Shown piece after piece: positions 26,558-34,761 of a DNA stretch of 64,000 bases (position 1 is its first letter; each line of letters begins with the position of its first letter). This stretch comes from Thermococcus sp. 18S1 (GTDB taxonomy: Archaea; Methanobacteriota_B; Thermococci; Thermococcales; Thermococcaceae): positions 1,364,001-1,428,000 of the forward strand of contig NZ_SNUU01000001.1 in assembly GCF_012027645.1 (NCBI RefSeq), written 5' to 3'. The notes beneath the pieces were generated by a model. That model ran no database searches. It was not told the origin of the DNA and saw nothing but the letters and a program-made list of their open reading frames with translations. The translations under genes and the position numbers were made by a program.

Positions 26558-26854
26558 ATGGTTAAGAAAGCACACAGCTTCAGAAGGAAGACCCGCGGCA
26601 AGCTCAGCAAGAAGCCGAGGAGGAGAGGTCTCCCGCCCCTCACCAGGTTCCTCCAGGAGTTTGAGGCTGGACAGAGGGTTCACATCGTCATAGAGCCGAG
26701 CTACCACAGGGGCATGCCGGACCCGAGGTTCCACGGAAGAACCGGAACCGTCGTCGGTAAGCGCGGCGATGCCTACGTCGTCCAGATTAAGGACGGTGGC
26801 AAGGTCAAGACCTTCTTCATCCACCCGGTTCACCTCAGGGCTCAGAAGGGATGA
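26558..26854 (+). CDS. rpl21e: 50S ribosomal protein L21e
   Basis: The 98-residue basic protein matches archaeal/eukaryotic L21e: [15 protein letters not shown] at the N-terminus, [18 protein letters not shown] in the centre (about 49-66) and the SH3-like [22 protein letters not shown] 26558 is preceded by GAGGTGATTGG; an earlier in-frame start at 26549 lies inside the ribosome site and is rejected. The stop overlaps the first possible start of rpoF. The upstream leader is unusually long and structured. Confidence 0.96.
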   Translation: MVKKAHSFRRKTRGKLSKKPRRRGLPPLTRFLQEFEAGQRVHIVIEPSYHRGMPDPRFHGRTGTVVGKRGDAYVVQIKDGGKVKTFFIHPVHLRAQKG

Positions 26855-26856
26855 GC

Positions 26857-27225
26857 ATGATAGGGAGGAAGAAACTCGAGGAGCGCTACCTCACGATATC
26901 CGAGACAAAGGAGCTCCTCGAGAGGCGCAAGGCTGAGGGCATGGTGGAGAACCCGGAGGAGCCCATGTTCTACGAGGCCAGGGTTAGCCTCGAGCATGCC
27001 GAGCGCTTCGCCAAGCTCAAGCCCGAGCAGGTCGCCGAGCTGAAGGAGAAGCTCCTCGGCCTCTTTGATTGGATAGACGAGAGGCTCGCTGTGAAGCTCG
27101 TGGATTTCATGCCCGAGGACTACTTCGACATCCGTGTCCTCTTCGCCAAGGAGGACTACATGCCCACCAGGGAGGAGGCCGAGGAAATAATAAGGCTCCT
27201 CGACGACTACCGTCCCGAGGAGTGA
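26857..27225 (+). CDS. rpoF: DNA-directed RNA polymerase subunit F (Rpb4)
   Basis: The 122-residue acidic helical protein is the archaeal Rpb4 homologue, which pairs with RpoE (Rpb7) to form the RNA polymerase stalk. The N-terminal RKKLEERYLTISETKELLE and the C-terminal HRDC-like fold with FMPEDYFDIRVLFAKEDYMP agree with the family. L21e followed by RpoF is a common gene order in Euryarchaeota. ATG 26857 is preferred to ATG 26851, because AAGGGATGA then works as a ribosome site; the difference is two residues. The pair is translated from one message. Confidence 0.9.
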   Translation: MIGRKKLEERYLTISETKELLERRKAEGMVENPEEPMFYEARVSLEHAERFAKLKPEQVAELKEKLLGLFDWIDERLAVKLVDFMPEDYFDIRVLFAKEDYMPTREEAEEIIRLLDDYRPEE

Positions 27226-27294
27226 CCCTCCTTTCCTTTTCTCTTAGACAAAGTATAAAAACTCCGGACGGGTATAATTTCTGGGGGAGAGACA

Positions 27295-27915
27295 ATGGAT
27301 AGGTACCGGAGACATTCTTACAGGGAAAGCCTCGACAAAAAGAGGCGGAATGTTGAGTATGAGGAGTACGCCTACGTGCTGGACTATCTGCCCGAGGGCT
27401 ACACCGATTTAAAGACCGGAAGGAGAACCGGTAAGCCCGTTGCTCAGGTTATAGGTGAAAAGGCTTTCACACTGCTTGAGGTTGCCCCAAAGGAAGACCT
27501 CATGCTCTACGAGAGGGTCTTCATAGGCAAGGGGCAGAGGGACAAGATACTCATGATCAACAAGAAGATTCACTTCGATGACCTCACCGCCACCGCCAAG
27601 GCCGAGCTCCCGTACGTGGTCGAGGAGATAATCAAAAACAACGAGGAGCACTTCGTGCAGTTCTTCAACATGGCTCCCCCCATAACCAACAGGCTCCACA
27701 GCCTCGAACTCCTGCCCGGCATAGGCAAGAAGCACATGTGGGAGATACTCGACGAGCGCAAGAAGGAGCCGTTCAAGGACTTTGAGGACCTGCGCCACCG
27801 TGTCAAGGGGCTTCCAGAGCCGGCAAAGATGCTGGCGAAGCGTGTCGTTGACGAGATTGAGGGCAAGGACCGCTACCGCCTTTTCGTTGGCTCAAGGAGG
27901 ATATTCAGGGTATGA
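27295..27915 (+). CDS. DUF655 family RNA/DNA-binding protein
   Basis: The 206-residue protein belongs to the archaeal DUF655 (COG1491) family, predicted nucleic-acid-binding proteins with an OB-like N-terminal part (about 20-75, VLDYLPEGY then KPVAQVIGEKAFTLLEV) and a helix-hairpin-helix unit (LELLPGIGKKHMWEILDER, about 137-155). It is regularly found between rpoF or L21e and ksgA in Euryarchaeota, as here, which points to ribosome or rRNA work. A TATA (AAGTATAAAAAC, about 27248-27259) gives it its own promoter; the 3' end overlaps ksgA by 4 bp (ATGA). Confidence 0.85.
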   Translation: MDRYRRHSYRESLDKKRRNVEYEEYAYVLDYLPEGYTDLKTGRRTGKPVAQVIGEKAFTLLEVAPKEDLMLYERVFIGKGQRDKILMINKKIHFDDLTATAKAELPYVVEEIIKNNEEHFVQFFNMAPPITNRLHSLELLPGIGKKHMWEILDERKKEPFKDFEDLRHRVKGLPEPAKMLAKRVVDEIEGKDRYRLFVGSRRIFRV

Positions 27916-28733
27916 GGGAGCGCCTCTTTTCTCTAATTTCAAAATACAACCTTAAGGCAAATTCTGACCTTGGACAGAACTTTCTGGTAGTGCCGGATAT
28001 AATCGAGCGCAACGTTGAGCGGGCGGAACTTAATGGGAGCGATACCGTTCTTGAAGTCGGCCCGGGTCTTGGAGTTCTCACCGACGCCCTGAGCCGGCAC
28101 GCGGGCAGGGTGTACGCCATTGAAAAAGACTCCCGCCTCGTGGGGATTTTGAAGGCCGAATACGACTGGCCCAACGTTGAAATAATCGAGGGTGATGCCT
28201 TGAAGGTTGAGTTTCCTCCGTTCAACAAAATAGTCTCCAACCTTCCCTACCAGATTTCGTCCCCCATAACCTTCCGCTTTCTGAGGTATGATTTCGAGAG
28301 GGCGGTTCTTATCTACCAGCTGGAATTTGCCCAGAGGATGGTGGCGGAGCCGGGGGATAAAAACTACTCCCGCCTGTCGTTGATGGTCCGGGCGAAGGCT
28401 TACGCCGAGCTCGTGGAGCGCATCGGTAGGGGCGCCTTCTGGCCGAGGCCCAAGGTTGACTCCGCGGTCATCGTTCTTGAGCCAAAACCAAGGGACGAGC
28501 GCATTGAACTGAACGAGGATCTGGTTAGGGCCCTCTTTCAGCACAGAAGAAGCACCGTTCTGGCGGCCCTCAAAAAGTCGCACCATATGCTGGGGCTGAG
28601 TAAGGAAGACTTCAAACAGGTTCGGGATGTCATCGGGGCAGTGCCCCACTCCAGGAAGAGGGTCTTTCAGCTGACCCCTTCGGAAGTTAGGGATATCGAG
28701 GAGTTTCTCTCTGCTGAGGGTGTTCTGGGCTGA
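27912..28733 (+). CDS. ksgA: 16S rRNA dimethyladenosine transferase KsgA/Dim1
   Basis: The 273-residue S-adenosylmethionine-dependent enzyme dimethylates two adjacent adenosines near the 3' end of 16S rRNA, a late small-subunit assembly step. Visible motifs: DLGQNFLVVPD near residue 20, motif I VLEVGPGLGVLT (about 46-57), YAIEKDSRLVG near 73 and the catalytic NLPYQISSPI (about 112-121). The C-terminal helical domain is present. It begins inside the DUF655 stop codon (ATGA), so translation is coupled. The stop directly abuts that of the opposing ferritin-like gene. Confidence 0.95.
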   Translation: MRERLFSLISKYNLKANSDLGQNFLVVPDIIERNVERAELNGSDTVLEVGPGLGVLTDALSRHAGRVYAIEKDSRLVGILKAEYDWPNVEIIEGDALKVEFPPFNKIVSNLPYQISSPITFRFLRYDFERAVLIYQLEFAQRMVAEPGDKNYSRLSLMVRAKAYAELVERIGRGAFWPRPKVDSAVIVLEPKPRDERIELNEDLVRALFQHRRSTVLAALKKSHHMLGLSKEDFKQVRDVIGAVPHSRKRVFQLTPSEVRDIEEFLSAEGVLG

Positions 28734-29273
28734 TTACTCTCCGGGTTCTGTTCCGAAAAGTGTTATGTACAGGTTTCTAAGTTTCTGATAGTGGCCGTTC
28801 TCTATGTTCGAGAGCCACGTAAGGGTCGCTCTAGAGTTTTCATCCTCCGTCTTCTCCGCCAGGTACTGGTAAACGTCGTGGGCCAGTTTCTCCGTTCCCA
28901 TTAGGTATTCGAGGATCTCTCGAAGGCTTCCGTGGTACACTAGGTCCTTCAGGCGTTCCTCGGACAGCTCCACCTCAAGGGGAGCAACATTAACCTCTGG
29001 AGGTTTTTCCCCTGGAAACATCTCGTGGAACATCTTGAGAAGCGCTTCCGCATGCCCGAGGCTCTCCTTGTAAAGCTGGAAGAACAGCTTAGAGACCCGC
29101 TCGTCCCAGTTGACATCGCGGCTGAGCTGATACAGCTTGTGGTACATCTCCGCCTCCAGTGCCTCCTGGTTCATCCAGTACGCCATCAGCTCCTTGTAGT
29201 CCAGCTTTGATATTTCCTCGAGTATTCTTTTAAACCTCGCCTTTTCCACAGTTTGATAGTTGGTCTTGTTCAT
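28734..29273 (-). CDS. Ferritin-like/rubrerythrin-type protein without rubredoxin domain
   Basis: The 179-residue helical protein looks like a four-helix ferritin-like bundle. Candidate di-iron ligands recur with the right spacing: E-x-E-x-x-x-H in NQEALEAEMYHKL (about 36-48), HAEALLKMFHEM (about 70-81), EKLAHDVYQYL (about 127-137) and ENGHYQKL (about 157-164). No C-x2-C pairs exist, so the rubredoxin tail of true rubrerythrin is missing. A role in iron or oxygen/peroxide handling is inferred. GGGGGATGAC precedes ATG 29273; a minus-strand TATA (AGTATAAAC, about 29311-29319) gives a leader of about 20 nt. Divergent from the radical SAM gene. Confidence 0.65.
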   Translation of the reverse strand: MNKTNYQTVEKARFKRILEEISKLDYKELMAYWMNQEALEAEMYHKLYQLSRDVNWDERVSKLFFQLYKESLGHAEALLKMFHEMFPGEKPPEVNVAPLEVELSEERLKDLVYHGSLREILEYLMGTEKLAHDVYQYLAEKTEDENSRATLTWLSNIENGHYQKLRNLYITLFGTEPGE

Positions 29274-29340
29274 GTCATCCCCCATGTAACAATTATTGCA
29301 ACAAGGCCGTTTATACTTTTTGTCATCGATTGATTTTTAA

Positions 29341-29361
29341 GTTGGGAGCGTGACTCCCAAC
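29341..29361. promoter_or_regulatory. 8-bp inverted repeat at the radical SAM gene start
   Basis: GTTGGGAG (29341-29348) and CTCCCAAC (29354-29361) form a perfect 8-bp inverted repeat with a 5-nt centre, ending 1 bp before ATG 29363. A TTTTTAA TATA-like box (29334-29340) abuts it, so the repeat covers the expected transcription start. That is where archaeal repressors usually bind; as RNA it would also be a hairpin at the very 5' end of a nearly leaderless message. Confidence 0.45.
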
Positions 29362-29362
29362 C

Positions 29363-31108
29363 ATGATAGTTGCCATCATCGACGGCTACACCGACGAACC
29401 CGCGGGACTTGGTGTGCCTCCCTACCTTGGAATATACCCGCGTTATGCGTATGGTGCCGTAAAAAAAGCCCGAAAAGACGCGAGAATTTTCTACCTGACC
29501 ATAGATGACCTTAGGGCTTCTTTTGAGGGCGAGAGGGGAGTAGCCACTAAAAATAAGACCCCAAACTTCCCCAAAACCCGTGAGATACTCGAGAGGGCGG
29601 ACGTTCTCGTGTACGTGGGTGGCCTGCACACCCCCGGCAAGTACCTCTCGGCCGTTCCTTCCCAGGTCGAGGAGGTGGCGAGATTCCTTCGGCCGTTTCA
29701 GGGGGTTAAAATCCTCGGTGGCCCGGCGTTCATGGGCTCCGCCCACGCAGGTGGAACCAGGATAACATCCCGCGAACTTCTTCTTGCCCAGTCCATCTTT
29801 GACCACATCGTCTACGGTGACCTCGAGGCGTTCCTGCACGATTACCTCGTGAATCCGTCCGATGCCGACCCGTTCCGTTTCAGAACCTACGGGGAGCTGA
29901 GGGACTACGCGCTGCTCGGCACGGAAGTGGTCAGGCAGTTCCCCGACTTTCCCGACTTTGTGATAGCCGAGATAGAAACCCAGCGCGGCTGTCCCAAGGC
30001 GATGGGCATAGGGGGTTGCTCCTTCTGCACCGAACCAGTACGCTACCGAAACATCGAAGACAGACCAATCGAAGACGTTGTTGCCGAGGTCGAGGCCCTT
30101 TATACCCTTGGAGTAAGGCACTTCAGGGTTGGCAGGCAGAGCTGCATCTTCTCGTACATGGCCAAACCGGATGGAAGGGTTCCAGTACCCAATCCTGAGG
30201 CCCTGGAGAAGCTTTTCAGGGGTATTCGCTCCGTTGCTCCGGGGCTTAAGACCCTCCACGTGGACAACGCAAACCCCGCGGTCATAGCTAACTACCCGGA
30301 GGAGAGCGTTAGGATAGCCAAGACCCTGATAGAGTACGGAACCCCCGGAAACGTCGTTGCCTTTGGCCTAGAGAGCGCCGACCCGAAGGTGGCCAAGCTC
30401 AACAACCTGAACGCCACCGCAGAGGAGACCTACGAGGCGGTGAGGATACTCAACGAGGTGGGGGCAAAGAGGGGCCCCAACGGCATGCCGTGGCTCCTAC
30501 CTGGGATAAACGTGATTTTTGGCCTTCCTGGGGAGACCAAGAAGAGCTACGAGCTGACGTTCCAGTTTTTCAAAAGGCTCCTGGACGATGGGCTGATGGT
30601 TCGCAGGATAAACATCAGGCAGGTGGTCGTCTTCCCTGGAACTCCACTGTGGCACATGAGGGATAAAGTGAAAACCGAGAAGCACAAGAAGCTCATCCAG
30701 CACTACAAATACAAGATAAGGCACGAGATAGACCTCCCGATGCTCAGGCGCGTTGTTCCCGTGGGAACCATCCTCCGCGATGTTCGTGCGGAGGTTATTG
30801 AGAACGGCCTGACCTACGGCAGGCAGATAGGCAGCTATCCCCTTATCGTTGGTATGCCCAAGGAGGTGCCCCTGAACCGGTTCTACGATGTCCTGATAGT
30901 TGGACACGGCTACCGGAGCATCACTGGAGTTCCGGTCCCGATAAACGTCAACCGTGAGAGCCCCAAAGTCCTCCAGTACCTGCCTGGGATCGGGAAGAAA
31001 ACCGCGGTGAGGGTGCTGGCGGAAAGGCCTTTCGGTAGCAAGGACGAGTTCTTCCGGGTGGTGGGGGAAGAGAAAAGGGAAACCCTGGAACACATCATCA
31101 GCCTGTGA
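29363..31108 (+). CDS. Radical SAM protein with C-terminal helix-hairpin-helix (COG1031 type)
   Basis: The 581-residue protein has an N-terminal Rossmann-like part (about 1-160, B12-binding-like but without a clear DxHxxG), a radical SAM barrel and a C-terminal helix-hairpin-helix (LQYLPGIGKKTAVRVL, about 540-555). The iron-sulfur cysteines are Cys210, Cys219 and Cys222, that is C-x8-C-x2-C in place of the usual C-x3-C-x2-C. Further motifs VFGLESADPKV and VIFGLPGET are like those of methylthiotransferase-type radical SAM enzymes. The HhH domain suggests a nucleic acid substrate. The reaction is unknown. An inverted repeat overlies its promoter; the end overlaps the opposing gene by 11 bp. Confidence 0.85.
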   Translation: MIVAIIDGYTDEPAGLGVPPYLGIYPRYAYGAVKKARKDARIFYLTIDDLRASFEGERGVATKNKTPNFPKTREILERADVLVYVGGLHTPGKYLSAVPSQVEEVARFLRPFQGVKILGGPAFMGSAHAGGTRITSRELLLAQSIFDHIVYGDLEAFLHDYLVNPSDADPFRFRTYGELRDYALLGTEVVRQFPDFPDFVIAEIETQRGCPKAMGIGGCSFCTEPVRYRNIEDRPIEDVVAEVEALYTLGVRHFRVGRQSCIFSYMAKPDGRVPVPNPEALEKLFRGIRSVAPGLKTLHVDNANPAVIANYPEESVRIAKTLIEYGTPGNVVAFGLESADPKVAKLNNLNATAEETYEAVRILNEVGAKRGPNGMPWLLPGINVIFGLPGETKKSYELTFQFFKRLLDDGLMVRRINIRQVVVFPGTPLWHMRDKVKTEKHKKLIQHYKYKIRHEIDLPMLRRVVPVGTILRDVRAEVIENGLTYGRQIGSYPLIVGMPKEVPLNRFYDVLIVGHGYRSITGVPVPINVNRESPKVLQYLPGIGKKTAVRVLAERPFGSKDEFFRVVGEEKRETLEHIISL

Positions 31109-31892
31109 TGTTCACCATCTTAGTCTCATTTCCCTGCGGCCACTTGAAGGCTATGATGTTCTCTATGAGCACAACCTCGGCTCTGAGGGTCTCGTCGCTC
31201 GTTCCCTCAATCACCAGTACTCCTTTGCGAGGGACAAAAATTCTGTTCTCCTTTGCACCCTCTGCGGGCCCTATCAGTACCACGGCGAGGCTGTTCTGGT
31301 TTCCAATCTTGCCCCTCCCGAGATCCACCTTTGTCCAGAAGTTGAGGTAGGTCTTCCTGTACCTCAGCCCCGTCTGGTTGTATGCGTACTGTCTGGCGGT
31401 GGCGTTATCGTACCCCATTTGAATACCCTGGACGTAATAGTTTGCCGCGAAGATGCTGGCCACGACCCCAGATATTTCTGAAACCGTCAGGGTTCTGTAC
31501 CTGCAATCTCCGATGTACAGCTGCGGGTTGTCCTTGCAGTTGAGCACCGAAGGATCGCCCATTACGATTGTGAAGTGCTCGTAGAGGCTTCTAAGGGTTA
31601 TGTTGAGGTCAACCCCAGGACTACCAGTAATGTAGCTGTCCACAGTGATGTTGAAGAGTTTAGAACCCGCGGGGGGTGAGTTGCCTTCCTCTATGAGCTT
31701 CTGATATTCCTCCGCCGTCAGGGCATAGAACTGCGCTGAGGGGGTGTAAATAATGATGTATCTATCGGACGCCTTGGGGGTCCCTGGGTTCACTAGGCTG
31801 CCGAAGTTGTGGTAGGAATACACCAGGTAACTGATTGGAGCAACAACCATAACGATAACAATGAGAATGACTGCGAGTTTCTTTTGATTCAA
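31098..31892 (-). CDS. Membrane-anchored extracellular protein downstream of S-layer gene
   Basis: The 264-residue protein has one N-terminal hydrophobic segment (about 7-26) after a basic start, and a hydrophilic exterior domain with several N-x-S/T sequons and a Cys pair (about residues 118 and 129). I do not recognise the family. The start appears to be TTG 31892 with GGGGGT upstream; the 12-bp palindrome TTCAACGTTGAA (31888-31899) overlaps it. It lies 45 bp after the S-layer gene on the same strand, so it may be co-transcribed and serve as an envelope accessory such as an S-layer anchor. The end overlaps the radical SAM gene by 11 bp, tail to tail. Confidence 0.7.
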   Translation of the reverse strand: MNQKKLAVILIVIVMVVAPISYLVYSYHNFGSLVNPGTPKASDRYIIIYTPSAQFYALTAEEYQKLIEEGNSPPAGSKLFNITVDSYITGSPGVDLNITLRSLYEHFTIVMGDPSVLNCKDNPQLYIGDCRYRTLTVSEISGVVASIFAANYYVQGIQMGYDNATARQYAYNQTGLRYRKTYLNFWTKVDLGRGKIGNQNSLAVVLIGPAEGAKENRIFVPRKGVLVIEGTSDETLRAEVVLIENIIAFKWPQGNETKMVNITG

Positions 31893-31937
31893 CGTTGAAA
31901 CCCCCAGAAGAGAGAATTAAAAGGGAAGGAAAGGCCT

Positions 31938-33725
31938 TCAGAGGCCAGCGAGGTACTCCATAAGGGCCTCGGCGGCCATCCTGGTCTCGTTCCTGGTGGC
32001 ACCAGCGACGATGACGACATCGTAGCCGCCAAGGGCGTCCTCGATGTACTCGATGTCGCCTGGGCTGTTCTCCCAGTCGACCTGGCTGATGTTCTGCTCA
32101 ACGAGGTACTTGGTGAGGCTGTTGGCAACCGGACCGCCAACGAGGATGAGGTTGGCTCCCGGGTCCTCCATGCTGACCTCGTAGTCCATGACGGTTATCG
32201 GCGCGCTGACCGGCTTGATGGTGACCTGGTCAGCGGTGGCGTGGATTTCGCTGACGACGTAGTCGGTGTCGAGGACATCGTCGCCGACCTTGAGCTCCTT
32301 CTCGATGACCTTGCCCTCCTTCTCCTTGAGGCAGATGTAGGCGTAGGCGACGACGAAGTCCTTGTCCTCGATCTCGCCGTTGCCGTTGATGTCGTAGTTG
32401 ACCTTCTTCTCGTTGAGGGTCTTGAGCTCGAACCTGTACTTGAGGTCGTAGGTGCCGAAGATGTCAACCGGGTTGCCCTCGAGCTTGTCGAGGTTGGTGA
32501 GGGTGACGTTCTTGATGTACTCGCCGTCGGTGGCGATGGTCATCTTCCACTTCTTGCCGTCGTAGGTGATGGTGTCGCCGCTCTTGTAGTCCTTGACGTC
32601 AACCTGGGCGTCGATGCTGGCTATGAGGTGGCCGTCGATACCGACGAAGGTGTCCTTGAGGGTGAGTATGACGGCACCGTCGTTGAAGACGTCGACCGGG
32701 GTGTCCTTCTCGAGGATGATCTGCTCGCTCTCCTTGCCGGTGACGGCGTTCTTAACGACCGCAAGGGCCCTCTGGTCGATGATGCTTATGTCGAGGACGG
32801 TGACTATCCAGTCGGTGCCCTCGATGGCCTGCGGCTCACCGACCTGGTACCAGGCGGTCGGCTTGTCGAGACCGGCGGTGAAGGTGCCGTTTCCAACCTC
32901 GAGGACGTAGTAGGTCTCACCGAAGACGGTGAAGGTCTCACCGGCCTTGACACCCTCCTTGTAAACGGTTCCGCCGGTTCCCTGGCTGGCGTCACCGATG
33001 TACCAGCTGGTGACGTTCTCGTAGGCAGCCGGGACACCCCACTCGGGGTAAGCGTCCCTGACCTTCTCCTGGTCGGTCACGGTGTAGTTGTAGAGGACGT
33101 AGTCAACGAAGACGGTGACGTTGCCCGGGGTAACGACGAGGTCAGCGCTCTTGGGCGGCCTGCTCTTGTCCCAGTCGCTCGGGTCCTTGGACTTGAGCTG
33201 GATGTTCTGGAGGGTGATGTGCCAGTCAACGAGCTGCTCGTCACCGATCTTGTCCTTGTCCTCTATGGTGGTGGTGACTTTGAAGTTGCCCATCCAGTCG
33301 CTGTAGGCAACGTTGTAGCCGCCGGCACCGTTGTACCAGTAGTCGCCCGGAAGCTCCTCGTACTTGGTAGCCCAGGCGGTCTGGTTCCTTATGGTGCTAG
33401 CGTTGTAGGCGTAGATGGTCCAGGGGGAGTCCCCAACGTCAGCGGGCGGGTACTCGGCCTTGATCTTGACGTAGTCGCCCTGGACGTCGACCTGCTCCTC
33501 GGTGTAGAGCAGGCTGCCGAGAGCAACAGCTATGTCAGCAGCGCTGGCAACGTCCATAGCAGCAGCGGTACTTCCAACGACGATTTTAACGTTCGGGGTT
33601 CCATCGGCGTTAACGAAGAAGTCCTTCGGTATGTTCGGGACGGTCGGCTGAGCGCTGGCAAAGCCCATGGTGGCTCCAACCATAGCGGCACCAACTGCGA
33701 GGGCCGCGATCTTTTTCACTTTCAT
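31938..33725 (-). CDS. S-layer protein
   Basis: The 595-residue secreted protein is the likely main surface-layer protein. A signal peptide ends at FASA (about residue 26). The N-terminal MDVASAADIAVALGSLLY (about 57-74) and the C-terminal LILVGGPVANSLTKYLVEQ plus YDVVIVAGATRNETRMAAEAL are the S_layer_N/S_layer_C hallmarks known from methanococcal and Thermococcales proteins. About a dozen N-x-S/T sequons, an acidic composition, and an EF-hand-like DINGNGEIEDKDF loop (about 448-460) suggest glycosylation and calcium binding. Codon use is strongly biased to G/C third positions, as in very highly expressed genes; this also leaves long antisense shadow frames. Confidence 0.92.
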   Translation of the reverse strand: MKVKKIAALAVGAAMVGATMGFASAQPTVPNIPKDFFVNADGTPNVKIVVGSTAAAMDVASAADIAVALGSLLYTEEQVDVQGDYVKIKAEYPPADVGDSPWTIYAYNASTIRNQTAWATKYEELPGDYWYNGAGGYNVAYSDWMGNFKVTTTIEDKDKIGDEQLVDWHITLQNIQLKSKDPSDWDKSRPPKSADLVVTPGNVTVFVDYVLYNYTVTDQEKVRDAYPEWGVPAAYENVTSWYIGDASQGTGGTVYKEGVKAGETFTVFGETYYVLEVGNGTFTAGLDKPTAWYQVGEPQAIEGTDWIVTVLDISIIDQRALAVVKNAVTGKESEQIILEKDTPVDVFNDGAVILTLKDTFVGIDGHLIASIDAQVDVKDYKSGDTITYDGKKWKMTIATDGEYIKNVTLTNLDKLEGNPVDIFGTYDLKYRFELKTLNEKKVNYDINGNGEIEDKDFVVAYAYICLKEKEGKVIEKELKVGDDVLDTDYVVSEIHATADQVTIKPVSAPITVMDYEVSMEDPGANLILVGGPVANSLTKYLVEQNISQVDWENSPGDIEYIEDALGGYDVVIVAGATRNETRMAAEALMEYLAGL

Positions 33726-33820
33726 TTCCCAACACCTCCTTAACTTTGGGCTTACGCCCTAGGATGGTCTAACATGTGTTGTCAATGACTTTCTACCGAT
33801 TTCAGGTATATATACTTTTC
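33726..33820 (-). promoter_or_regulatory. Strong S-layer promoter and 5' leader
   Basis: On the minus strand a canonical BRE/TATA (GCGAAAAGTATATATACC, about 33803-33820) lies about 80 bp before the start, so the leader is about 60 nt. A 4-bp GGGC/GCCC hairpin closed by a GTAA (GNRA-type) tetraloop occupies 33748-33759, just upstream of the strong AAGGAGGTG ribosome site (33731-33742). This fits a constitutive, high-output gene with a stabilised mRNA. Confidence 0.7.
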
Positions 33821-33924
33821 GCTTTCAGACCCTTTCTCTCCCTAAAAAAAGCTCGCTCATTGCCGTAAAAATGAAAGGGAGCTTAATTAAATGCCTATAG
33901 GCCTTTCGCCTTTTGCCGATAATA

Positions 33925-34761
33925 TCACGGGTTAAGTTTGAACTCCGTGTTCTTCTTTTCCATGATCTGCCTCTTGACAGGTCTTGTGACCAGTTCATTC
34001 ACGAAGCCGCCGAGGTCCGTAAGGGTGTTCTGGAGTTCGTTGGCCGTAATATCAATTATTTCGGGTTCTATGATGGAAATCGCGACGGGAGCGTACTTCC
34101 CGGTCAGCTGGAACAGCGTTTCGAACGATGACAGGAGCTCCGCTGCCAGGAGTCCTTTAAACCTACCTTCCTCCTCCTGTCCCTGGACTGCGAGCTTGTT
34201 TATCCTGCACCCCTCGATTGAGAGGGCCTTCGCCATGGTCTCTTTTATGCCCTCCTCGTTCTCTCCAAAGACCTCAATGACGAAGCGGTAGAGGATGTTC
34301 CTGTCATCAACGATGAGGCTCTCTATCTCCTCCCTGGAGTATCCGATGTCGGGCGTGGGGATGTCGTCGAGTTTTGGATAAACCGCCAGGCCTCCGAACT
34401 TCTCCATGAGCTTACCCATGAAGAGCGAGACTTCCCCGAGGATTTTCATGAGTTCCTTCGATTCGATTTCAAGCTTTCCGGGCCCGAGCACTTCGACTAT
34501 CGCGGGTGAGTAGCGGAGGGTCAGGCGGACTATATCGGCCAGGTCGCCAACCAGCTGGGCTTCGATAACCCCGGAATACTTGAGGATGTCTTCTTCGCTG
34601 TTTTCCAGCACATCCTCGACCCGCACATACTTTACCTCGACGTTCTTTTCGTTCCGGAGGTTCTCTGCAGTCTCCTTCATAGCCCTTTCTAAAACTTTCT
34701 TGTCACTTCCCAATCCTTCGATGTAGAAAATAACCTCAATCTTCTCCAATTTCACCACCAC
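33925..34761 (-). CDS. Hypothetical protein with internal duplication
   Basis: The soluble 278-residue protein consists of two similar halves. Residues about 65-125 (VIEAQLVGDLADIVRLTLRY, then EVLGPGKLEIESKELMKILGEV) match about 210-265 (GLLAAELLSSFETLFQLTGKY, then SIIEPEIIDITANELQNTLTDL) in order and spacing, and each is preceded by a strand-helix region. I do not recognise the family; a fused dimer is the simplest reading. The start is one of several GTG/TTG codons at 34749-34761, overlapping the stop of the radical SAM gene upstream, so the two are probably co-transcribed. About 80 bp with no gene follow, then the S-layer promoter. Confidence 0.72.
   Translation of the reverse strand: MVVKLEKIEVIFYIEGLGSDKKVLERAMKETAENLRNEKNVEVKYVRVEDVLENSEEDILKYSGVIEAQLVGDLADIVRLTLRYSPAIVEVLGPGKLEIESKELMKILGEVSLFMGKLMEKFGGLAVYPKLDDIPTPDIGYSREEIESLIVDDRNILYRFVIEVFGENEEGIKETMAKALSIEGCRINKLAVQGQEEEGRFKGLLAAELLSSFETLFQLTGKYAPVAISIIEPEIIDITANELQNTLTDLGGFVNELVTRPVKRQIMEKKNTEFKLNP

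Noticed and set aside
24922-26643. 573-codon open frame on the minus strand
   Set aside because: Only the last 97 codons are a gene (HTH/Zn-ribbon regulator). The rest is antisense to pus10 and L21e, and a minus-strand TATA lies just before codon 477 or so.
29341-29361. SurR binding site (GTT-N3-AAC)
   Set aside because: The GTT and AAC are at the outer ends of a 21-bp repeat and not three bases apart.
32241-33743. 500-codon plus-strand frame opposite the S-layer gene
   Set aside because: Its product is a low-complexity Val/Asp/Gly/Leu string produced by the strong third-position bias of the S-layer gene; it has no ribosome site.
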